A stretch of 8,344 nt of DNA, taken from Actinomycetota bacterium (GTDB taxonomy: Bacteria > Actinomycetota > Acidimicrobiia > Acidimicrobiales > GCA-2861595). Where the stretch lies: positions 1 through 8,344 of the forward strand of contig JADDQT010000078.1 of NCBI GenBank assembly GCA_016781225.1. The letters run 5' to 3'. The notes under the pieces are model-generated. The model was given only the letters and a program-made list of their open reading frames with translations. It searched no databases and was not told the origin of the DNA. The position numbers and the translations under genes are program-made. Of the stretch, positions 1 to 5,777 are shown in pieces (position 1 is the first letter of the stretch; every line of letters starts with the position of its first letter).

Positions 1-1
1 G

Positions 2-85
2 CCCGGGGGCGACCGCCCCGGGGGTGACCGTGCCGGAGGTGATCGCGGCCCTCGCCGCAACCCCCGGCGGGGCGGTAACAGGTGA
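2..85 (+). CDS. pnp: C-terminal end of polynucleotide phosphorylase (partial, 5' end outside window)
   Basis: This frame is open from the first bases and ends at TGA 83-85. It encodes a 27-residue low-complexity tail with three GGDR units (PGGDR, PGGDR, AGGDR) followed by an Arg/Gly/Asn-rich end. Actinobacterial PNPases often finish with such an RG/GD-rich extension after the S1 domain, and pnp commonly lies directly upstream of an M16 peptidase and dapB, so the assignment rests on tail composition plus gene order. PNPase is the phosphorolytic 3'-5' exoribonuclease of RNA decay. No catalytic, KH or S1 region is in the window, so identity cannot be confirmed here. At DNA level the tail is an imperfect 15-bp tandem repeat (about 2-46). 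The stop codon is part of an AGGTGA that can serve as ribosome binding site for the next gene. Confidence 0.6.
   Translation, partial: PGGDRPGGDRAGGDRGPRRNPRRGGNR
80..85 (+). promoter_or_regulatory. ribosome binding site AGGTGA for the M16 peptidase
   Basis: AGGTGA lies 4 bases before TTG 90 and contains the stop codon of the upstream PNPase-like frame. This supports TTG 90 as the peptidase start and suggests translational coupling with pnp. The spacing is slightly short, so this is a moderate call. Confidence 0.45.
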
Positions 86-89
86 CCGG

Positions 90-1340
90 TTGATCAGGTC
101 CACCCGCCTGGACTGCGGCCTGGTCGTGGTCACGGAGGCGATGCCCGGCGTGCGCTCGGTGTCCGCCGCATTCTGGGTGGGGACGGGCTCGCGCGACGAG
201 GGCCCGGAGATGTGGGGGGCCTCGCACTTCCTCGAGCACCTGCTGTTCAAGGGGACGCCCACCCGCACGAGCCGCAGCATCGCCGAGGACGTGGATGCCG
301 TGGGTGGAGACTTCAACGCCTTCACCACCAAGGAGTTCACGACCTTCGAGATGCGGGTGCTCGACCGGAGCCTGGACCTCGGTCTGGACATCCTGTCGGA
401 CATCTTGTGGAACCCGGCCCTGCGTCCAGAGGACGTGGAGTGCGAGCGCCAGGTCATCCTCGAGGAGATCCTCATGCGGGTCGACGAGCCTGCCGACCTG
501 GTGCACGAGCTGTTCGCCGATGCGCTCTTCCCCGGCCATCCGGTGGGTCGCGAGGTGCTGGGTGACGAGGCCAGCATCGAGGCCCTGACCCGGGGGGACA
601 TCGCCTCGTTCCACGCCGAGCACTACCGGTCGGCGAACGTGGTGTTCGCCGCTGCCGGCAACCTCGACCACGACGCCGTGGTGGAGGGGGTCGAGCGGCG
701 GTTCAGCGGAGACGCCGGCGGCGGCACCCCGGCCCGGCACCAGCCGTCCGGCACGCCCCGTCCCGTCGCCGTCGACCGGAGGGCCACGGAGCAGGTCCAC
801 GTGGTCGTCGGCATGCGGGCCCTCGATCGCGACCACGAGGACCGCTACGCCCTGGCGCTCGTCAACCACGCCCTCGGTGGAGGCGCTTCCTCCCGCCTGT
901 TCCAGTCCGTCCGGGAGGAGCGCGGCCTCTCATACTGCATCTACTCCTACCCGGTCGGCTTCGAGGGCGCCGGTGGCCTCGGCGTCTACGCCGGGACCAT
1001 GCCCAGCCGGTTGGACGAGGTCCTCGACGTGTTGGACCACCAGGTGGGCGCCATGGCGGCGACGGGGATCAGCGCCCGCGAGCTCGAGGTGGCCAAGGGC
1101 CACCTGGTGGGAGAGATGGCGCTCTCGCTCGAGGACTCAGGGGCGCGCATGTATCGCATCGGGCGAAGCCAGGTCGTCCACGGGCGGGTGCCGGAGATCG
1201 AGGAGGTCGTGTCCCGCATCGAGGCCGTGACCCTGGAGGACGCCGCCCGGGTGGCGGAGGAGGTGCTCGGCAACGAACGGGTGCTGGCCCTCGTGGGGCC
1301 CGTCGACGAAGAAGCGTTCGCCGCCCGGCGAGTAGCCTGA
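90..1340 (+). CDS. M16 family zinc metallopeptidase (processing-peptidase type)
   Basis: This is a 416-aa zinc peptidase of the M16B/pitrilysin family, similar to the bacterial homologues of mitochondrial processing peptidase. Counting from TTG 90, the inverted zinc motif HFLEH is at residues 46-50 and the third ligand is Glu126 in an ERQVILEEI context, 76 residues beyond the motif. The C-terminal half carries the family Arg-Tyr pair (R275, Y282) after GGGASSRLF, so both half-domains of the fold are present and the active site looks intact. There is no signal peptide, so it is expected to be cytoplasmic; its substrate is unknown. The frame is also open from GTG 24, which would give 438 aa. 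I prefer TTG 90 because the stretch before it lies inside the PNPase-tail frame, because an AGGTGA precedes it, and because the resulting N-terminus (MIRSTRLDCGLVVV) matches how family members usually begin. It sits between pnp and dapB, the common actinobacterial arrangement, and dapB starts 5 bases after its stop. Confidence 0.9.
   Translation: MIRSTRLDCGLVVVTEAMPGVRSVSAAFWVGTGSRDEGPEMWGASHFLEHLLFKGTPTRTSRSIAEDVDAVGGDFNAFTTKEFTTFEMRVLDRSLDLGLDILSDILWNPALRPEDVECERQVILEEILMRVDEPADLVHELFADALFPGHPVGREVLGDEASIEALTRGDIASFHAEHYRSANVVFAAAGNLDHDAVVEGVERRFSGDAGGGTPARHQPSGTPRPVAVDRRATEQVHVVVGMRALDRDHEDRYALALVNHALGGGASSRLFQSVREERGLSYCIYSYPVGFEGAGGLGVYAGTMPSRLDEVLDVLDHQVGAMAATGISARELEVAKGHLVGEMALSLEDSGARMYRIGRSQVVHGRVPEIEEVVSRIEAVTLEDAARVAEEVLGNERVLALVGPVDEEAFAARRVA
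1333..1338 (+). promoter_or_regulatory. candidate -10 element (TAGCCT) for leaderless dapB transcript
   Basis: TAGCCT fits the actinobacterial -10 consensus TANNNT and lies exactly 7 bases before the dapB ATG, so transcription would begin at or next to the A of the start codon. It lies within the last codons of the M16 gene. No convincing -35 box and no Shine-Dalgarno sequence are visible in front of dapB, which fits a leaderless message. The octamer GTAGCCTG recurs in front of dapA. Confidence 0.5.
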
Positions 1341-1345
1341 TCTCC

Positions 1346-2125
1346 ATGCGCGTCGGTGTCCTCGGCGCAGCAGGGCGCATGGGCTCTGCGGTGTGCCGGG
1401 CCGTGGCCCAGGACCCGGAGCTGGAGCTGGTGGCGGCGGTGGATCCTCATCACGTCGGCATCGACATCCACGCCGTCGCCGACGTCGCCGTTCCCGGTCA
1501 GGTGGCCGGTGACGCCGAGGCCCTCGCCGATGCAGGCGCCCAAGTCGCCGTCGACTTCACCGTGGCCGAAGGAGCCCGGGCCAACCTGCGCTGGTGCGCC
1601 CGCCACAAGGTGCACGCCGTGGTGGGTACGACCGGGCTGTCGGACGCCGACGTGGAGGAGCTGCGGGAGTTGTTCGTCGACGGCGTCAACTGCTTCATCG
1701 CACCCAACTTCGCCCTCGGTGCCGTGCTGATGATGCGCTTCGCGGAGATGGCGGCGCCCTACTTCGAGACCGCCGAGGTGGTGGAGATGCACCACGACGA
1801 GAAGGTCGACGCGCCCTCTGGTACGGCCATGCTCACCCTCGATCGCTTGGCCAAGGCCTCGAGGGACTGGGGTGAGGACCCCACCACCAAGGAGGTCGTG
1901 CCCGGAGCTCGAGGCGGTGCGGGCCCGGCCGGGGTCCGCGTCCATTCACTTCGCCTCCGCGGTGTGGTGGCTCATCAGGAGGTGTTGCTGGGCACGACCG
2001 GCCAGACGCTCTCCATACGCCACGACGCCTACGACCGCACCTCCTTCCTTCCGGGTGTCCTCATGGCGATAAAGGCCGTGCCCGATCGGCCCGGCGTCAC
2101 GGTGGGCCTGGACGCGCTGCTCTAG
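1346..2125 (+). CDS. dapB: 4-hydroxy-tetrahydrodipicolinate reductase
   Basis: DapB reduces 4-hydroxy-tetrahydrodipicolinate to tetrahydrodipicolinate with NAD(P)H in the diaminopimelate/lysine pathway in the cytoplasm, the step directly after DapA. The 259-aa product shows the nucleotide-binding GAAGRMG (residues 7-13), VGTTG (93-97), APNFALG (119-125), and the signature EMHHDEKVDAPSGT (147-160). Within that signature H149 and K153 align with the E. coli catalytic His159 and Lys163. The C-terminal SLRLRGVVAHQEVLLG region is also typical, with Arg where Pro is common. Length is normal, since known DapB proteins are about 245-275 aa. ATG 1346 opens directly on the first beta strand (MRVGVLGAAG), 5 bases after the M16 stop, and lacks a clear ribosome binding site. 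It may be read both from the upstream operon and from its own leaderless promoter. Confidence 0.97.
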   Translation: MRVGVLGAAGRMGSAVCRAVAQDPELELVAAVDPHHVGIDIHAVADVAVPGQVAGDAEALADAGAQVAVDFTVAEGARANLRWCARHKVHAVVGTTGLSDADVEELRELFVDGVNCFIAPNFALGAVLMMRFAEMAAPYFETAEVVEMHHDEKVDAPSGTAMLTLDRLAKASRDWGEDPTTKEVVPGARGGAGPAGVRVHSLRLRGVVAHQEVLLGTTGQTLSIRHDAYDRTSFLPGVLMAIKAVPDRPGVTVGLDALL

Positions 2126-2191
2126 CCGCCTCCGAAGCGGAGCTTGCTCAGTGGCCTCGCAACCAGAGGTTGCTCAGCGATTCTCAATCGC
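2126..2191. terminator. cluster of three perfect hairpins between convergent genes (candidate bidirectional terminator)
   Basis: Three short perfect inverted repeats, each with a 3-base loop, lie in tandem: CTCCG-AAG-CGGAG (2130-2142), GCAACC-AGA-GGTTGC (2159-2173) and GCGATT-CTC-AATCGC (2177-2191). The last one spans the minus-strand stop codon at 2184-2186. GCTCAG occurs three times (2146, 2172, 2192), twice as the longer TTGCTCAG. No T-run follows any stem on either strand, so these are not classical intrinsic terminators. Placement between dapB and a convergent gene suggests transcription termination or message protection; a REP-like repeat is an alternative. Confidence 0.4.
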
Positions 2192-3008
2192 GCTCAGGCC
2201 GACTGGCGGAGCCGGCTCGGCCTTCGCTCTGGTTCTCTTCGGTGGCAGCCGTTGGGGCGCCTTCGGCGCTTCCCGCGTCCGCCACCTGCTGCTCGGCGGC
2301 TTCGCCACCTCGCCTTTGGGAGGTCTCCTCGTCGCCGATCAGCTCCTCCTCGATCTTGGAGATGGACTGCACCTCGCCGCGCCCTTGGCGGTACTGGGTC
2401 ACCAGATACAGGCCGAGGGCGACGAAGCTGATGATGAACAGCGTCCGGGTGTTGTTGGCATAGAAGCGATTGACGGCACCGAGCGGCCCGTCCAGGACCT
2501 CTGAGAGCTGGTACATGAGCGTCACCATGGTGAGCGTCCCCACGACGTTGAGGGCGGTGAACAGGACGGGGCTCATCCCCGTGGCGCCGGCCAGCACGCA
2601 GACGGGAAGACCCGGCAAGAGGAAGACCATGACCGGTGCCGCCTTGGCGAAGGCCCGCTCGATGCCTCGTACCAGCCCTCCGCCCTCGCCCATCTTGCGT
2701 TCCATCCAACGCACCGCCCGGTCCCTGTAGAGGTAGCCGAGCAGATAGAAGAGCGGATCGGAGAGGAGCCGGCGGGCGCTGGCCACGATCAGGAAAGGCC
2801 AGAACGAGACCTTCTGCTGGGCCACCAGGAGCAGGAACCGGTTGCGCGGCTCCATGGCCACCAACCACATCGGATGCTCCTTGAGAAGCGGCGCGTGGAA
2901 CAGGTTCCCCAGGTTCCCGATCACGACGACGGCCAGGACGGGCCCGATGATCAGGGTGAGGGTACGGCGGCTGGGGGAGTGTCGCTGGGCAGAGGCGTCG
3001 TTACTCAT
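2184..3008 (-). CDS. DedA/VTT-like integral membrane protein
   Basis: This 274-aa membrane protein has hydrophobic stretches at about residues 17-36, 57-77, 125-143, 146-167 and 188-205. The pattern DPLFYLLGYLYRDRA (84-98), then LLPGLPVCVLAGATGMS (130-146) and FTALNVVGT (150-158), resembles the DedA/SNARE-associated (VTT) family. There, a D..Y..GR segment is followed by a Pro-Gly re-entrant motif and an AG..M...F...N..G segment. Known DedA proteins act in membrane lipid flipping or proton-dependent homeostasis; the substrate here is unknown. The match is divergent, so the family call is moderate. Residues from about 231 form a hydrophilic Ala/Glu/Gly-rich, probably disordered tail. The frame stays open upstream to 3341, but ATG 3008 is preferred: the longer version would run into the divergent gene, its extra sequence is low-quality Arg/His-rich, and a TAGCGT lies 8 bases before ATG 3008. 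The gene converges on dapB and diverges from the HD-GYP gene. Confidence 0.72.
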   Translation of the reverse strand: MSNDASAQRHSPSRRTLTLIIGPVLAVVVIGNLGNLFHAPLLKEHPMWLVAMEPRNRFLLLVAQQKVSFWPFLIVASARRLLSDPLFYLLGYLYRDRAVRWMERKMGEGGGLVRGIERAFAKAAPVMVFLLPGLPVCVLAGATGMSPVLFTALNVVGTLTMVTLMYQLSEVLDGPLGAVNRFYANNTRTLFIISFVALGLYLVTQYRQGRGEVQSISKIEEELIGDEETSQRRGGEAAEQQVADAGSAEGAPTAATEENQSEGRAGSASRPERD

Positions 3009-3016
3009 GCGGTGCG

Positions 3017-3022
3017 ACGCTA
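3017..3022 (-). promoter_or_regulatory. candidate -10 element (TAGCGT) for the minus-strand membrane gene
   Basis: On the minus strand TAGCGT (TANNNT) is followed by 8 bases and then the ATG at 3008-3006. This is leaderless geometry, and no Shine-Dalgarno sequence precedes the start. No -35 box is recognisable. A 5-bp inverted repeat (CTCTG-TCGC-CAGAG, 3031-3044) lies where the -35 region would be and could be an operator, though it is short. Confidence 0.4.
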
Positions 3023-3101
3023 CCCGCGGTCTCTGTCGCCAGAGGGACCCCGGCCGTCCGCACACTCGTAACTCGGGGGTGGCGCGGCGGTCGAGGGTCT
3101 G

Positions 3102-3107
3102 TACTCT
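3102..3107 (+). promoter_or_regulatory. candidate -10 element (TACTCT) for the HD-GYP gene
   Basis: TACTCT (TANNNT) is separated by exactly 7 bases from ATG 3115, so transcription should start at or next to the start codon. There is no ribosome binding site. An ATG at 3108 lies nearer but is in another frame, and its ORF is a shadow. The divergent spacer 3009-3114 also holds a direct repeat ACTCG (3064-3068, 3071-3075) of unknown meaning. Confidence 0.45.
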
Positions 3108-3114
3108 ATGAGCC

Positions 3115-4794
3115 ATGGCGACCGCTTGGCCGGCCCCACCTGCGTGGGCGCCCGAGCAACCTTCTCCCGCCGCCCGGTGGAATGGGCGCCCGTGGCACGC
3201 CGGTGCAGTCCGGGCTGTTGTCCTCGTCATCCCGCTCGTGGCCGCCGTGGTGGCTGCAATCGTGGCAAGCCGCCTGCTTCCCCGGCCCAACGGGGCGCTT
3301 ACCACCGTTCTGTGGTGGCTGGGCACCATCGCCGCCTCCACCCTGGCTCTGGTGCTGGTCGAGCGACAGGCCCGGCGTCTCCTTCCCCTGGCAACGCTCT
3401 ACAAGTTGACCCTGCTGTTCCCTGACCGGGCACCGTCGCGCTTCCGTGTGGCGTTGCGGGCGGGCACCGTGCGCAACCTGGAGGAGCGACTGGCGGAGGG
3501 AAGGCGGGACGGCGTCGGGGGCGACCCCAGCAGGGCCGCAGCCAACATCCTGGTCCTGGCGGGAGCGCTCAGCCGCCATGACCGTCGCACCCGAGGACAC
3601 TCGGAGCGGGTCCGAGGCTTCACCGACCTGATCGCCGAGGAGATGCACCTTCCGGCACCCGACCGTGACCGTCTTCGGTGGGCCGCCCTGCTGCACGACA
3701 TCGGCAAGGTACGTGTCCACCCGCGGATCCTGAACAAGTCGGGGTCACTCAGTACCGGGGAATGGTCGGTGATCCATCGTCATCCCACTGACGGGGCGCG
3801 CATGGCTGCCGCCCTCAGGCCGTGGCTGGGACCGTGGATGGATGCCATCGAGCAGCACCACGAGCGCTGGGACGGTGCTGGATACCCTCGAGGCCTGGCA
3901 GGGGCGGATATCGGGATGTCGGCCCGCATCGTGGCCGTCGCCGACGCCTTCGAGGTCATGACGGCTCCCCGCTCCTACCGCCGGCCGTTGGGCCCCGCCG
4001 CCGCCCGGGACGAGCTCGCCTGTTGCGCCGGCTCCCACTTCGACCCGGCGGTGGTGCGAGCCTTTCTCAACGTCTCCATCGGCCGTCTGCGCTGGGTGAT
4101 GGCGCCGGTGGCGTGGCTTGCCGACCTGCCCTTCGTGCGTCCTGTGGCCAATGCGGGGTCGGTGGCCGAAGGTGCGGCCGCTGGCATGGTCGCCAAGAGC
4201 TTTGCCGCCGTCTCCCTTGCCGTCTTCGGGATCGCGGCGGCCGAGCTCCCTGCCGCTGCTCCGACCACCGAGGGTGTGACGTCCCAGAGCCAGCCCCAAG
4301 GTAGGGCGCAGCCCCCAGGGCCGGCGCAGCAGCCGTCCCCGCCGCCCGACGGAGGAACTGCCGCTCAGCCCCCGCCGCCCTCGGCTGTCATCCAGCCGGC
4401 TCCAGCCGCAGGCCCCGGAGTCGCTGTGAGGGCGACCGACGCCGCGCCGCAGCCGGGGCGCTCCGGCAAGGGCGGCCGGGGCAATCCCGGGGCTGGCAAC
4501 CAACCACCTGTGGCCGTCGATGACGCCAGGACCGTGCGGGAGGACAAGCTCGAGCTCGTCGACGTCCTGGCCAACGACTCCGACCCTGACGGCCTTGACC
4601 GTAAGTCCCTGACCGTGGTCAAGGGGCCGAACCACGGCGAGGCCAAGCTCACGGGCGAGGGCGGCTTCATCCTCTATGAAGCCAAAGACGACGACGACGA
4701 CTTCAGCGGCGACGATTGGTTCCAGTACCAGATATGTGACACCAAGGGCGCCTGCTCCGTCGCCACCGTTCGGGTGACCATCCTCTCCGACTGA
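3115..4794 (+). CDS. membrane HD-GYP phosphodiesterase with extracellular Ig/cadherin-like domain
   Basis: This is a 559-aa multidomain protein. Two membrane helices (about 31-53 and 61-83) lead into a cytoplasmic HD-GYP domain (about 142-320). Visible motifs are H162 in RGHSERV, the HD pair H194-D195 in LLHDIGK, H223 in HRHP, HHERWDGAGYP (248-258) and VADAFEVMTAPRSYR (275-289). HD-GYP proteins hydrolyse cyclic di-GMP or related dinucleotides; the metal-binding and GYP residues look present, so activity is plausible but the substrate is unproven. A third hydrophobic segment (about 361-379) is followed by a Pro/Gln/Ala-rich linker (about 383-462). The last domain (about 463-558) begins NQPPVAVDDARTV and contains DVLANDSDPDG, hallmarks of bacterial Ig/cadherin-like (VCBS-type) repeats, with acidic runs that could bind calcium. 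If segment 3 spans the membrane, the linker and Ig-like domain lie outside the cell. ATG 3115 fits the leaderless promoter and puts 30 residues before helix 1. Base composition resembles the neighbours. Confidence 0.85.
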   Translation: MATAWPAPPAWAPEQPSPAARWNGRPWHAGAVRAVVLVIPLVAAVVAAIVASRLLPRPNGALTTVLWWLGTIAASTLALVLVERQARRLLPLATLYKLTLLFPDRAPSRFRVALRAGTVRNLEERLAEGRRDGVGGDPSRAAANILVLAGALSRHDRRTRGHSERVRGFTDLIAEEMHLPAPDRDRLRWAALLHDIGKVRVHPRILNKSGSLSTGEWSVIHRHPTDGARMAAALRPWLGPWMDAIEQHHERWDGAGYPRGLAGADIGMSARIVAVADAFEVMTAPRSYRRPLGPAAARDELACCAGSHFDPAVVRAFLNVSIGRLRWVMAPVAWLADLPFVRPVANAGSVAEGAAAGMVAKSFAAVSLAVFGIAAAELPAAAPTTEGVTSQSQPQGRAQPPGPAQQPSPPPDGGTAAQPPPPSAVIQPAPAAGPGVAVRATDAAPQPGRSGKGGRGNPGAGNQPPVAVDDARTVREDKLELVDVLANDSDPDGLDRKSLTVVKGPNHGEAKLTGEGGFILYEAKDDDDDFSGDDWFQYQICDTKGACSVATVRVTILSD

Positions 4795-4823
4795 GGTCCC
4801 GACCCTTTCCGCAAGGCCGCTGG

Positions 4824-4829
4824 TAGCCT
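4824..4829 (+). promoter_or_regulatory. candidate -10 element (TAGCCT) upstream of dapA
   Basis: TAGCCT matches TANNNT, and the surrounding octamer GTAGCCTG is identical to the one before dapB. Seven bases after it lies GTG 4837, and the dapA ATG is 36 bases after it. The element therefore predicts a transcript beginning at GTG 4837 with a leader of about 29 bases before dapA. No -35 box is evident, and no strong terminator is seen between the HD-GYP stop and this site. Confidence 0.45.
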
Positions 4830-4836
4830 GCCGCCC

Positions 4837-4866
4837 GTGGCCGCATCAAGTGAGCACGGCGCCTGA
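4837..4866 (+). CDS. possible 9-codon leaderless upstream ORF coupled to dapA
   Basis: GTG 4837 lies 7 bases after the TAGCCT -10 candidate and opens a frame of nine codons (MAASSEHGA) that ends with TGA 4864-4866. This stop shares its A with the dapA start in a TGATG arrangement typical of translational coupling. The dapA start has no good Shine-Dalgarno sequence (only AGTGAG 11 bases away), so a ribosome finishing this ORF could re-initiate on dapA. The peptide has no Lys codon, so classical lysine attenuation is not suggested. The ORF is far too short to be supported by coding statistics, and its reality depends on the promoter call. Confidence 0.3.
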   Translation: MAASSEHGA

Positions 4867-5777
4867 TGGCGGGGCCTGGACGCTTCGGAGCGGTGGTGAC
4901 CGCCATGGTGACGCCGTTCGACGGTGACGCTGCCCTGGACCTGGACGCCGCCGCCGCCTTGGCCCGGTGGCTGGCCGACAACGGCAGTGATGCGCTGGTG
5001 GTGGCGGGGACCACTGGCGAGGGGGCCGTGCTCAGCGACGACGAGAAGCGCGAGCTGTGGAGGGCCACCGTAGAGGCAGTCACCATCCCCGTGATCGCCG
5101 GGGCAGGCAGCAACGACACCAGGCACTCGGCGGAGCTCACGAAGGATGCCGAGGACGCCGGGGTTGCCGGGGTGCTAGCCGTCACGCCTTATTACAACCG
5201 CCCCTCCCAGGCAGGCATCGAGTCGCATTTTCGGGCCGTGGCGGAAGCGACCTCGCTCCCGGTCCTGGTCTACGACATCCCCTCCCGAACCGGCCGGAAG
5301 GTGGCTCACGACACCCTCCTCCGGTTGGCCCGGGAGGTGCCCAACGTGGTGGGAGTGAAGGACGCCGCTGGCGACGTGGCGGGGTCGGCACGTCTGGTTG
5401 CCGAGGCGCCGGACGGTTTCGACCTCTACAGCGGCGACGACGGGCTGACGCTCGGGCTCTGCGCGATCGGCGGCGGCGGGGTGATAGGCGTGGCCACCCA
5501 CTGGACTGGGCGCCTCCACGGCGAGATGCTGGCTGCCTTCGCCAAGGGTGACGTGGACGAGGCCCGCCGCCTCAATGCCTCCCTGCTCGAGTCCTACTCC
5601 TACGAGACCAGCGAGGCGGCCCCCAACCCCGTTCCGGCCAAGGCCATGATGCGCGTGCTGGGCCTTCCCGTCGGCGAGTGCCGACTTCCAATGGGTCCCG
5701 CTCCCGACGGCCTGGAGGACATCGCCCGCGGCGTCCTGGCCAACCTCGGGGATGTCGCCCCCACACCACTTGGCTGA
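4866..5777 (+). CDS. dapA: 4-hydroxy-tetrahydrodipicolinate synthase
   Basis: DapA condenses pyruvate with aspartate-4-semialdehyde to give 4-hydroxy-tetrahydrodipicolinate, the committed step toward diaminopimelate and lysine. The 303-aa TIM-barrel protein shows AGTTGEG (47-53; T49 corresponds to E. coli Thr44), VTPYYNRPSQAG (106-117; Tyr110 like Tyr107), and VYDIPSRTG (135-143; Y136 and R141 like Tyr133 and Arg138). The Schiff-base lysine is K165 in GVKDAAGD (163-170). Later DLYSGDD and APNPVPAKA are also family-typical. All expected catalytic residues are therefore present. ATG 4866 is the only reasonable start, because an in-frame TGA lies at 4851-4853. Initiation is probably coupled to the short upstream ORF, as no clear ribosome binding site is seen. 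rnj begins inside its 3' end, so the two are cotranscribed. dapB, the next enzyme, is about 2.7 kb upstream on the same strand. Confidence 0.97.
   Translation: MAGPGRFGAVVTAMVTPFDGDAALDLDAAAALARWLADNGSDALVVAGTTGEGAVLSDDEKRELWRATVEAVTIPVIAGAGSNDTRHSAELTKDAEDAGVAGVLAVTPYYNRPSQAGIESHFRAVAEATSLPVLVYDIPSRTGRKVAHDTLLRLAREVPNVVGVKDAAGDVAGSARLVAEAPDGFDLYSGDDGLTLGLCAIGGGGVIGVATHWTGRLHGEMLAAFAKGDVDEARRLNASLLESYSYETSEAAPNPVPAKAMMRVLGLPVGECRLPMGPAPDGLEDIARGVLANLGDVAPTPLG

Noticed and set aside
24..89. Extension of the M16 peptidase to GTG 24
   Set aside because: The same bases read as a repeat-bearing PNPase-like tail in another frame, and TTG 90 has a better ribosome binding site and a family-like N-terminus. 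The longer form remains possible.
986..1945. Long minus-strand open frame (319 codons) across the M16 and dapB genes
   Set aside because: It lies antisense to two well-supported genes, has His/Gly/Arg-rich shadow composition and shows no recognisable domain.
3009..3341. N-terminal extension of the minus-strand membrane protein by 111 residues
   Set aside because: It would run through the divergent promoter and into the HD-GYP gene, and the extra sequence is low-complexity with no domain. ATG 3008 fits the -10 element and membrane start.
3745..4635. Minus-strand open frame of 296 codons opposite the HD-GYP gene
   Set aside because: It is antisense to clear HD-GYP motifs, and its composition is typical of a shadow frame in GC-rich DNA.
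4795..4823. Terminator after the HD-GYP gene
   Set aside because: Only a weak CCTT...AAGG pairing is present, with no stable stem or T-run.
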